A DNA stretch of 55,265 bases from Streptomyces iranensis. GTDB taxonomy: Bacteria; Actinomycetota; Actinomycetes; Streptomycetales; Streptomycetaceae. The stretch is taken from positions 1 through 55,265 of the forward strand of contig NZ_JAGGLR010000045.1 in the NCBI RefSeq assembly GCF_017874715.1, written 5' to 3'. The translations under genes and the position numbers were made by a program. The notes under the pieces are model-generated. The model did no database searches. It saw only the letters and a list, made by a program, of their open reading frames with translations, and was not told where the DNA came from. Below are positions 1 to 7,077 of the stretch, piece by piece. The first letter of the stretch is position 1. Every line of letters starts with the position of its first letter.

Positions 1-113
1 ATGAGGTCATGGACGGTGTATTCGGTACAGCGCGTAGGACTGGTGAGTTGCTCATTGCTCACACCTGCCAACACGTCGATCATCTGGCGGCAGACCGGCT
101 TCAGGTCGATCAC
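1..113 (-). CDS. TIGR03086/MDMPI-N-like protein, N-terminal fragment
   Basis: This is the 5' end of a minus-strand gene that runs off the left edge. It reads from a GTG at 113-111, with a purine-rich ribosome site (gaggag) about 9 nt upstream. The roughly 37 visible residues begin VIDLKPVCRQMIDVLAG and continue with an SPTRCTEYTVHDL segment. They match the start of TIGR03086-type, DinB/maleylpyruvate-isomerase-N-like proteins, where a Cys-Thr-Glu-(Tyr/Trp)-Thr-Val-x-Asp-Leu segment follows the first helix. Members are small predicted metal-binding, possibly mycothiol-linked proteins of unclear substrate. No link to polyketide synthesis is evident. The call rests on short sequence; the reading frame and the ribosome site support a real gene. 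Confidence 0.55.
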   Translation of the reverse strand, partial: MIDLKPVCRQMIDVLAGVSNEQLTSPTRCTEYTVHDL

Positions 114-133
114 GGGTTCTTTCTCCTCGGTCG

Positions 134-490
134 CGCGATGCGGTGGAGGACAACCCGAGCTTCGTGAACTTCCCCGGAGAGCAGGGGCACGTCCGCTACG
201 ACGAGGGCGTCATGGTGGGCTACCGCTGGTACGGGACCACCCGTCCGCCGGTGCGCTACCCGTTCGGCCACGGCCTGTCCTACACCACCTTCGCGGTGCG
301 CGACCTGTCCGTGCGAGCCACCGGGGACGACTCGGCCCGCGCCTCCGTCACCGTCGCCCTCACCATCACCAACACCGGCGCCCGCGGCGGCTGGCATCGG
401 ACCACCGGCGCGACCAACATCGCCCGCGCCAACCGCCGCTCACACGACCTCATCACCACCGTGACCAGCAGTTACCCGACAACGCAATGA
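134..490 (+). pseudogene. Glycoside hydrolase family 3 (beta-glucosidase) C-terminal remnant
   Basis: The frame encodes NFPGEQG, then VGYRWY, then YPFGHGLSYTTF and a short beta-rich stretch ending in LTITNTGARGG. This is the hallmark C-terminal region of family 3 beta-glucosidases, from the end of the second catalytic subdomain into the fibronectin III-like domain. The whole N-terminal catalytic part is missing. After about position 394 the sequence leaves the family pattern, where ELKGF-type residues would be expected, and reads an unrelated tail to a stop at 488-490. There is no plausible start. The piece lies about 20 bp from the start of the divergent gene at 113, so the junction looks like a deletion or rearrangement scar. 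It cannot be functional. Confidence 0.75.
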
Positions 491-565
491 CCCTGCGTAC
501 CCGTCGCGGAGAGTTATCGGATTCCGGCTCTCCCGGCAACGTGAATGCTTTGCTAGTTTTCGCTA

Positions 566-1792
566 ATGGATCCATCCACAATGTCTCCGTCGGCCACGGA
601 GCACGACTTCCCGATCCCGCGGGAGTGTCCGTTCGCGCCGCCGCCCCGCTACGCCGAGCTGCTCGAGCACGAGCCGATCAGCCAGGTCACCCTGCCCGGC
701 GGACGCAAGGCATGGCTGGTCGCGAGACACGACCTGGTCCGGCAGCTCATGGTCGACCGCGGGCTCAGCTCCAACCTCGCCCACCCGAACTATCCGATGA
801 TCCTTCAGCTGCCCCCCGAAGTCCTGGTCAAGCAGCAGGAGTTCGGGCAGGCACTGATCAACGCGGACCCGCCCGAGCACACCGAGCGCCGCCAGATGGT
901 GCAGGCCGAGTTCACCTCGCGCCGGATGCGGGAGTTACGCTCGCGCATCCAGGAGATCGTCGACGACCACCTCGACGCAATGCTGGCCGGGCCCCAACCG
1001 GCCGACCTGGTGGCCGACCTGGCCGTCCCGGTGGCCTCGATGGTCATCTCCGAGCTGCTCGGCGTGCCGGCCGCCGACCGCAAGTCCTTCCAGGACAACA
1101 CCAGGCTGATGGCCCACCCCACCAGCACCCCCCAGGACAGCGTCCGGGCCAACCGTGAGCTGGGCGAATACTTCGCGTCACTGGTCGCGTCGAAGCAGGC
1201 GGCACCCGGCGAGGATCTGCTCAGCCGGCTGGTCACCCGCAACGAGGAGACCGGCGTCTTCACTCCGCAGCTTCTGGTCGGCATCACCCAGCAGCTACTC
1301 CTGGCCGGCTTCGAGACCACCGCGAGCATGATCGCGCTGGGCACCCTGGCCCTACTGGAGAACCCGGAGCAACAGGCCGCCTTCACCGGCGACCCGGAAC
1401 TGGCCCCCAACGCGGTGGAAGAACTGCTGCGCTACCTGACGATCGTGTCGGCCGTCTACCGGGTGACCACAGCGGACATCAAGCTCGGCGAAACGACCAT
1501 CCGCGCCGGCGAGGGCGTGATCGCACTGGTCGGCGCGGCCAACTGGGACCCGGCCGAGTTCGACTCCCCGGAAAAACTGGACACCGCCCGCCCCCGCCCC
1601 CACCACATGTCTTTCGGCTACGGCATCCACCAGTGCATAGGCCAAAACCTGGCCCGCATCGAACTCGAAGTCGTCTACCGCACCTTGTTCACCCGAGTTC
1701 CGACACTGCACTCAGCCGCCGCTCTCGACGAACTCCCCTTCAAAAAGACTTCACCCTTCTACGGACTCTGGGAGTTCCCGGTAAGTTGGTGA
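566..1792 (+). CDS. Cytochrome P450 monooxygenase (no. 1)
   Basis: This 408-aa soluble bacterial P450 is of full family length. The I-helix oxygen-binding motif AGFETT lies at residues 247-252 and the K-helix ExxR (EELLR) at 285-289. The heme loop FGYGIHQCIGQNLAR has its axial Cys at about 357. It would hydroxylate or epoxidise a small molecule using electrons from a ferredoxin and reductase, neither of which is encoded here. Two starts are possible, ATG at 566 and ATG at 581; neither has a clear Shine-Dalgarno, and 566 is taken as the longer. It is transcribed toward the PKS operon. Its position beside a PKS cluster suggests polyketide tailoring, which is inference. An IS66 remnant begins about 20 bp after its stop. 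Confidence 0.93.
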   Translation: MDPSTMSPSATEHDFPIPRECPFAPPPRYAELLEHEPISQVTLPGGRKAWLVARHDLVRQLMVDRGLSSNLAHPNYPMILQLPPEVLVKQQEFGQALINADPPEHTERRQMVQAEFTSRRMRELRSRIQEIVDDHLDAMLAGPQPADLVADLAVPVASMVISELLGVPAADRKSFQDNTRLMAHPTSTPQDSVRANRELGEYFASLVASKQAAPGEDLLSRLVTRNEETGVFTPQLLVGITQQLLLAGFETTASMIALGTLALLENPEQQAAFTGDPELAPNAVEELLRYLTIVSAVYRVTTADIKLGETTIRAGEGVIALVGAANWDPAEFDSPEKLDTARPRPHHMSFGYGIHQCIGQNLARIELEVVYRTLFTRVPTLHSAAALDELPFKKTSPFYGLWEFPVSW

Positions 1793-1814
1793 GCACGGGT
1801 TGCCAGCCTTCTTT

Positions 1815-2600
1815 CCCCGTCCGCCGTGACCGCGCGCTCCGCCTCGTTATTGGTGAACGGCACGGTGGACGGCCTGACCAGATCGGTGACAAATCTGAGG
1901 ATCATGTCCTCGTACCGACGAAACCGGCGGATCAACGCTCGCGCGTCTGCCGCGAGCGTTGATCGCGTTGACGCTGGTTATCGTCCTGTCCCCGGACACG
2001 TCCCCCACGGTTGAGGTTGCGGATCCGAGCCAGATCCCCGGCGTTCAGCACGGTGACGCCCTGCTCCCGGGCCATGCGGGCGGCATGATGCGCCTCGAGC
2101 AAGGTGTTGGCCATCGCCAGCGCCCGGAGTTGACCGGTCGGGTCGGCCTCGGAGATCGATCGCAGGTCACGTAACAGCTGCGCGCCGCACCACGCGTGCA
2201 CCGCGCCGGTCAGATGCTCGTGGCCGACCGTCGCGCACCAGCACCCCGGTGAACTCCGGCAGTACTCCACCGGCGTCGATATCGTCCATGGACCTGCCAC
2301 CGACGTGCATCAAGGTCAGGCACTCGGTGCAGGCGACGTGCGCAACATCCCGTCGAGACATCCATGCCGGTCAACGCTTCCAGCAGTGCCCGCGCTCGTC
2401 CGACCGGCAGGAGATGACCACAGGTCAACAACGCGGCACGAGCCACGGTTTCCGGGCCGATCCGCACCGGTGCCGTTCCGACTCGACGATCCGTTCGGCT
2501 TGGGCAGCGACCACGCGCCTCAACTCGGCCAACTCGGCCAGGACATCCTCAAGGGGCACGTCCTCGGGCAATCCTGGAACCCACAGCTCAAGATCATCTC
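1815..2600 (-). mobile_element. IS66-family transposase remnant, frameshifted and deleted
   Basis: The region between the two P450 genes (1793-2691) carries no intact gene. Minus-strand translation gives, in order but in changing frames, pieces of an IS66-type transposase. First comes a coiled N-terminal segment rich in LAELAELRRVVAAQAE (about 2590-2480). Then PVGRARALLEALTGMDVSTG appears (about 2420-2350), followed by HVACTECLTLMHVGGRS and VLPEFTGVLVRDG (about 2340-2230). Next is HLTGAVHAWCGAQLLRDLRS with TLLEAHHAARMAREQG (about 2220-2060). Last is YEDMILRFVTDLVR with PFTNNEAERAV (about 1910-1825), which holds the expected catalytic Glu of the DDE triad. The zinc-binding and linker part is deleted and there are at least three frame changes. 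I did not identify terminal inverted repeats or a target duplication. The element is dead. Confidence 0.85.
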
Positions 2601-2691
2601 AAAGTCGAGTGCCGCACCACCCATCGACCGGCGGTGATGTCTCTCACCCAACGGTAGACAGTCAGAACAATGATCGATAGTTTTCCGTGGT

Positions 2692-3876
2692 ATGGAGAGT
2701 TTATTCTTCGCCACCTCGCCGACGCTGCGCCGGGAAGCCCTTGCCGCGCTGGCCGCGGCCGGTCCGCTGCACCAGGTACGGCTCCCGTTCGCGCCGATGC
2801 CGGCTTGGGTCGTCACCGGCTACGCCGAGACACGCGCCGCCCTGGCCGACTCCCGGCTGGTCAAGAACTCGCCGAACGGCGGGATTCCCGGACCGCCGAT
2901 GGACCCCGACCTCGAAGACGGACTCGCGCAGGACATGCTGAGCATGGACCCGCCCCGGCACACCCGGCTGCGCAAACTGGTCAACATGGCGTTCACCCGG
3001 CGCCGGGTCGACCTGCTCGAGCCCGCCATCCGGGCCCTGACCGCTTCCTTGCTCGACGACGTCGAGAAGCAGCTCGCGGCGACCGGCGAGGCCGACATGA
3101 TCAGCCTGTTCGCCCGGCCGCTGCCGTTCACGGTGATCTGCGACCTGCTCGGCATCCCGGAAGAGGCCCGCGCCCGGATGGCGAAGTACAGCACGACGGA
3201 CAGCCCGGGCAAGGACAACGCCGCCCAGGCCCGCGACGTTCTCGCCTGCATCCGCGAACTGGTCGCCGACAAGCGCGCCGAGCCCGCCGACGACCTGCTC
3301 AGCGCCCTGATCCAGGCCCGTGACGACGGCGAGCAGCTGACCGAGGGCGAGCTGACCTCGATGGTCCAGCTGCTCTTCGTCGCCGGCCACGAGACCACCG
3401 TCAGCCTGCTCGCCAACGGCATCTTCGCCCAGCTGACCAACCCGGACCAGTTCGTCACCGTCCGCGACGACCCGTCCCGCTGGGGCGAGGCCGTCGAGGA
3501 GGTACTCCGCTTCGACGGTCCCGTCGTCACCGCGCTGCCCCGGTTCGCCGCCGAGCCGATGGAGATCGCGGGCCGGCAGATCGCCGCGGGCGACATCGTC
3601 CTGATCTCCGTGCTCGCGGCGAACCACGACGGCGCCCGCTTCGACGATCCGGCGACTCTGCAGCTGACCCGGGAGACCGCCGGGCATCTCTCGTTCGGGC
3701 ACGGCATCCACCACTGCATCGGTGCGCCACTGGCCCGGCTCCAGGGCCGGATCGCGATGGGCGCGTTCGCCGAGCGCTTCCCGGACGTACGGCTGGCCGT
3801 GGAGCCGGATGCCCTGCGCCTGGAGCCCTCCCTGATCTTCAACAAGCTCGAGGCGCTGCCGGTACGCCGGGACTGA
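2692..3876 (+). CDS. Cytochrome P450 monooxygenase (no. 2)
   Basis: This 394-aa P450 has the I-helix motif AGHETT at residues 231-236, ExxR as EEVLR at 269-273, and the heme loop FGHGIHHCIGAPLARLQ with axial Cys at about 342. The pattern resembles the macrolide-tailoring CYP105/107-like enzymes of actinomycetes. The ATG at 2692 has no obvious ribosome site, and the IS66 remnant ends less than 100 bp upstream. The native promoter or leader may therefore have been replaced or lost. Only about 24 residues precede the conserved GPLHQV segment, slightly short for the family, so a few N-terminal residues could be missing. It diverges clearly from P450 no. 1 and is not a recent duplicate. A post-PKS oxidation role is inferred from context. 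Confidence 0.92.
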   Translation: MESLFFATSPTLRREALAALAAAGPLHQVRLPFAPMPAWVVTGYAETRAALADSRLVKNSPNGGIPGPPMDPDLEDGLAQDMLSMDPPRHTRLRKLVNMAFTRRRVDLLEPAIRALTASLLDDVEKQLAATGEADMISLFARPLPFTVICDLLGIPEEARARMAKYSTTDSPGKDNAAQARDVLACIRELVADKRAEPADDLLSALIQARDDGEQLTEGELTSMVQLLFVAGHETTVSLLANGIFAQLTNPDQFVTVRDDPSRWGEAVEEVLRFDGPVVTALPRFAAEPMEIAGRQIAAGDIVLISVLAANHDGARFDDPATLQLTRETAGHLSFGHGIHHCIGAPLARLQGRIAMGAFAERFPDVRLAVEPDALRLEPSLIFNKLEALPVRRD

Positions 3877-3888
3877 TGCGCGAGCCGG

Positions 3889-4225
3889 TCAGGACGAGGA
3901 CGAGTGGATGACGTCCTCGAGGGCGTGGGCCAGCTCGCGCCACAGGGGCAGCGGGATCTCGGCAGGGTTGTCGGTCAGCACGTGGATGCGGACGTGGTCG
4001 GCGCCCGCCGCAAGCTGGTCGCGTACCCGCTGGACGATGGTGTCCTGGCTGCCGGGCGACCGATCGGTCCTGGCCGAACACGACGGCCTGGAGGGCGGCG
4101 AGTACCCGTCGCGGCGGCTCGGCCGGGCCGGGTGACGTGGATCGGGGCGGCGTCCATCGCGTCCAGGTAGGCGCGCATCGCCCCGAGCGGCTTGCCCTCC
4201 AGCTTGGGCAGCAGGAGCTCTCGTG
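3889..4225 (-). pseudogene. LLM-class F420-dependent oxidoreductase, C-terminal remnant
   Basis: Reading leftward, one frame gives LLLPKLEGKPLGAMRAYLDAMDAAP (about 4220-4145), a second gives PRRVLAALQ (about 4115-4090), and a third gives SPGSQDTIVQRVRDQL, then AGADHVRIHVLTDNP and PLPLWRELAHALE, up to a TGA at 3891-3889. The last part is the typical end of luciferase-like F420-dependent oxidoreductases, where a VRxxLxAGADHV(C/R)xxVLT segment precedes the terminal helix. The N-terminal coenzyme-binding barrel is absent, an internal segment is missing, and the frame changes twice. The stop lies 12 bp past the convergent stop of P450 no. 2. It is a non-functional remnant fused at its upstream side to a UbiD remnant. 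Confidence 0.7.
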
Positions 4226-4991
4226 AGACGGCCCTCGCCGGGCGCGGGCCGCAGGCAGTCGTAGACGGACTCGCGGGCCGGTCATCGAGCGCTGCTCGGC
4301 CGGCGAACAGCACATCGCCATCCACATGATCGGGGACTTCTCGAAGACGGCGCGGCGCCCGGTGGGGTGGACCCGGGTGGCGATCGCCCAGGTGAGCTTC
4401 AGCCGGGTCGCTCGGGTCGGTGTCGTCGTCGAAGACGAAGATCGTGGGGTAGATGAAGCCGGGCTTGCTCAAGAACGCCTTCTCGCCGGTCAACCGGGCC
4501 AGCTCCTCCGGCGTGACGCCGGGTCGGCCCGTACGCCAGTCCGCCGGTACGGTCACCATCAGCCACCGGATTCCTCGACGCCGTCGGTCGGCGGCAGCCC
4601 CGGAGACCACCGACACGGCCGGTTCCGGGCCCTGCGCCAGGGCGTACGGCATCGGCTGACCGAGCTCCGACCACAGCTTGCGGACGTGTCCAATGTGCTG
4701 GCCCGGGGCCAGGATGTGCTGGGCGGTGCATTCGGGGGGCAGGCCGGGCGACAGGGCCAGGCGGGCGTAGGGTGCGCCCTCGACCGTCGACACCCCGGCC
4801 GGGGCGCCGAGGATCCGGAACCCGGGTGCACTCGTGATGGTGGTGAACAGGGGCGCGCGGGAACGCAGTTCGTAGCTGCGCGGGGTGACGGCGGCGGCCT
4901 CCATGTCGCCGTCGATCTCTCGGTCGACGACCGTCAGACCACCCATCTTCTCCAGGGCCGCGATGAATCCGCGCAGGTCGGTGTGGCGCAC
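4226..4991 (-). pseudogene. UbiD-family decarboxylase, degenerate
   Basis: A GTG at 4991 opens a frame beginning VRHTDLRGFIAALEKMG. It continues with recognisable UbiD segments (APLFTTITSAPGFRILGAPAG, GQHIGHVRKLWSELG, MPYALAQGPEPA). UbiD enzymes are prenylated-FMN-dependent (de)carboxylases of aromatic or unsaturated acids. At about 4600-4570 the frame shifts and well over 100 residues of the family core are absent, jumping from LPPTDGVEES to WLMVTVPADWR. A further frameshift follows DDDTDPSDPAE at about 4400. The homology then continues as AIATRVHPTGRRAVFEKSP and, in the third frame, SVYDCLRPAPGEGR. After that the C-terminal domain is replaced by the LLM remnant. Internal deletion plus two or three frameshifts make it dead. 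Confidence 0.75.
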
Positions 4992-5019
4992 ACTACGGGT
5001 GGGTGTCTATCGGGATAGC

Positions 5020-5054
5020 AGGTGGCTGCCGCCGGGGTCCGGCGGCAGCCACCT
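5020..5054. terminator. Perfect 16-bp hairpin, probable terminator
   Basis: Positions 5020-5035 and 5039-5054 are perfect reverse complements (arm aggtggctgccgccgg), leaving a 3-nt loop. The hairpin lies 23 bp beyond the stop of the subtilase-like gene at 5078, the last gene of the minus-strand PKS operon. It has no strong T-tract on either side, as is common for actinomycete terminators. Its symmetry would let it act in both directions, separating the PKS operon from the UbiD remnant. Confidence 0.8.
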
Positions 5055-5077
5055 ACTGCGGGTCGGAGACTTCGCGG

Positions 5078-7042
5078 CTACTTGGCCCCGCGGAGACTGT
5101 AGGGCCTTGTCACCGTCTGGGTGATCTTGTTGCCGTCGGCGTCAGCGGCGGCGACCTTCAGCGACGGCGCGGTGGCGTTGTGCCCCCGGGGGTTCGGCCA
5201 GGCGGCGACGTACTGACCGGCGTGGCCGGTCACCGGGACCTGCTTCCAGGTCTTGCCGTCGTCGTAGGACAGTGCCAGCGTCACCTTCCTGATCGGACTC
5301 TTCGAACCGGCGCCGCCGTAGCTCTGGTGCCCGACGGAGAGCTTCAGTGTCTGCACCCGGGCGCCGCTGGTGTTGGTGGCGTCGGTCGCGAGGTCGTAGT
5401 GCAGGCTGAGCACCGGCAGGACCTGGCACGGGGTGGTCAGCGCCTTGTCGGTGCACCGGTAGGTGCCCGGCAGCTTGCTGGCCGGGTCGATCGCCGGCGT
5501 GTGGTGGAAGGTCAGGTCGGTGTGGGTACGCGTCGACTGGCTGAACTTGGGCAGGGCCGTGTTGTCGACGTCCATCACGAGCCGGTAGTCGCCCGGCTGC
5601 TGCGGGACGTCGGTCAGGGTGACTCCCTTGACGTTCTTCTTGTCGGCGACGACGGTGTCGCCGCGGTAGAGGACGTAGTGCGAGGTGGCCGCCGTCTTCG
5701 GGGTGCCAAAGTCGCCGTGGTGGTCCGGCTCGCTGTCAGCGTAGATCGGAAGCTCGGCCTGCAGCACGGAACCGGTGGCGCACATGGTGCAGACCGTCGG
5801 CGCGGTGCTCTGCGGGAGGTTCGGTGCCAGCGGGCCGTGCCCCCAGGTCGCGGTGTACTTGCGGCCGGGTTCGACGGCGAGGGTGTCGGCGTACGTCGCG
5901 ACGGTGTTGCCCGGGGTGAGGACCATCTGCTGCCACTCACCGCCGTTCCCCGTGCTCAGGTAGTCGGTCAGGGTGCCGGGCATGCGGGCGTCCGGGGAGC
6001 CGTTGAAGGCCAGCGGGAACGGGTAGGTCGGGTCGACCGACACGCTCATCAGGGCGCCCAGGCCCTGGTTGGCCGGGTCGGCGGAGAACTTGTGCCGCAC
6101 GGTGGCCAGGTCCTTCGCCCGTACGCTGAAGGTCTGGTTCTCGGGGATCCCGGCGTCCGAGTCGTGGGCCAGGTCGTAGCGGTACCCGGCGTCGGGGTTC
6201 GTGGAGACGCCATCCCACTGCGCGACGTAGTGCATGGTGCCGACCTTCGGCGCCGGCTGCGGGTTCACGTAGGTCGGGTTGGAGGTGTCGGCGATGCCCC
6301 AGTTGGCGACCTTGCCCTTGGCGTCGGTCCGGGCGAAACCGGCGCTGACACCGTCCTGGACGGACGCTCGCGGCGTCTTGGCGTCCAGCAGGGTGGTGGC
6401 CTTGCGCTCGTCGATGGTGAGCTCGGTGGACGGCTTGTCGTCGGAGACCACGAAGTCGTTGATGGTCACCATCCGCGACGCCGTGTACTTGCCCTGGGCG
6501 TCCATGTCGAAGAACACCACGGAGGCGGCGTAGTTGCCCGCCGGTACCTTGTACTGCACGGTTCCGTCGTCGTTGGTGATCTCCTGGAACGACAGGTGGC
6601 GGCTCACCGAGTCGGTGTTCATGAGCCAGACGTAGGCGCCGACGGGCGGGGCGCCCTCCATGTCGTTCGTCTTCACGGTCAGCGGGTGCAGGTCGTCGTC
6701 GGCGGCGGCAGCCCGGGGCGCCGCGGCCGGGTGTCCCTGGCCGGACAGGGCCGACACATTGAACTGCGAGGGGTCCGTACCGCGGGCGGTGCGGGGAACG
6801 ATGTACTGGTCACCGGCGGCGTCACGGTAATTGATGTACGCGCCGCCGCGACCGGTCGGCAGCACCGCGAAGCCTCCGCCGGCGGGGGCGACCCGGTCTC
6901 CGGTGGCCAGGGTCATCACCCCGCCGCCCGGCTTCTCGGGGCTCGGTGCGGAGGCGGAATGGCCGGCAGCCGGGTTTACCGCGATGACAGTGCCGGCGAT
7001 GGTGACACCGGCGAGGAGCATCCTGGCTAGTAGTCGCAACAT
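5078..7042 (-). CDS. Secreted subtilase-like protein lacking the catalytic domain
   Basis: A 654-aa protein with a signal peptide: Arg at 3 and 7, hydrophobic core at about 9-24, probable cleavage after AGHSA near 30. Residues 42-100 (TLATGDRV, then YIVPRTA, then DPSQFNVSALSG) resemble the propeptide of large (over 1000 aa) actinomycete S8 peptidases. After a short Ala-rich linker at about 103-116, residues 118-654 resemble the beta-sandwich region that follows the catalytic domain in those enzymes, with LTIDERKATTLLDAKTPRA as a recognisable marker. No subtilase Asp, His or Ser block occurs between the two parts, so proteolysis is not expected. The ATG at 7042 has a ggag about 11 nt upstream. 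It is 35 bp downstream of the CCR gene on the same strand, hence possibly co-transcribed. Its role is unknown; an extracellular binding function is one guess. Confidence 0.7.
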   Translation of the reverse strand: MLRLLARMLLAGVTIAGTVIAVNPAAGHSASAPSPEKPGGGVMTLATGDRVAPAGGGFAVLPTGRGGAYINYRDAAGDQYIVPRTARGTDPSQFNVSALSGQGHPAAAPRAAAADDDLHPLTVKTNDMEGAPPVGAYVWLMNTDSVSRHLSFQEITNDDGTVQYKVPAGNYAASVVFFDMDAQGKYTASRMVTINDFVVSDDKPSTELTIDERKATTLLDAKTPRASVQDGVSAGFARTDAKGKVANWGIADTSNPTYVNPQPAPKVGTMHYVAQWDGVSTNPDAGYRYDLAHDSDAGIPENQTFSVRAKDLATVRHKFSADPANQGLGALMSVSVDPTYPFPLAFNGSPDARMPGTLTDYLSTGNGGEWQQMVLTPGNTVATYADTLAVEPGRKYTATWGHGPLAPNLPQSTAPTVCTMCATGSVLQAELPIYADSEPDHHGDFGTPKTAATSHYVLYRGDTVVADKKNVKGVTLTDVPQQPGDYRLVMDVDNTALPKFSQSTRTHTDLTFHHTPAIDPASKLPGTYRCTDKALTTPCQVLPVLSLHYDLATDATNTSGARVQTLKLSVGHQSYGGAGSKSPIRKVTLALSYDDGKTWKQVPVTGHAGQYVAAWPNPRGHNATAPSLKVAAADADGNKITQTVTRPYSLRGAK

Positions 7043-7077
7043 CAGTGTTCTAACTCCAATTCGTCGAGAAATCTTGT

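Noticed and set aside
1..1158. Plus-strand 385-codon frame at the left edge
   Set aside because: It crosses the GH3 remnant and the P450 in the wrong frame, and its translation is Arg/Pro/His-rich without any domain.
3839..4991. UbiD/LLM region as one functional fusion enzyme
   Set aside because: The homology jumps between three frames and lacks the core of both enzymes, so the continuous frame at 3975-4991 encodes nonsense after the first frameshift.
5003..7030. Plus-strand 675-codon frame opposite the subtilase-like gene
   Set aside because: Val/Gly/Arg-rich with no recognisable domain. The minus strand has a signal peptide, family features and a proper operon position.
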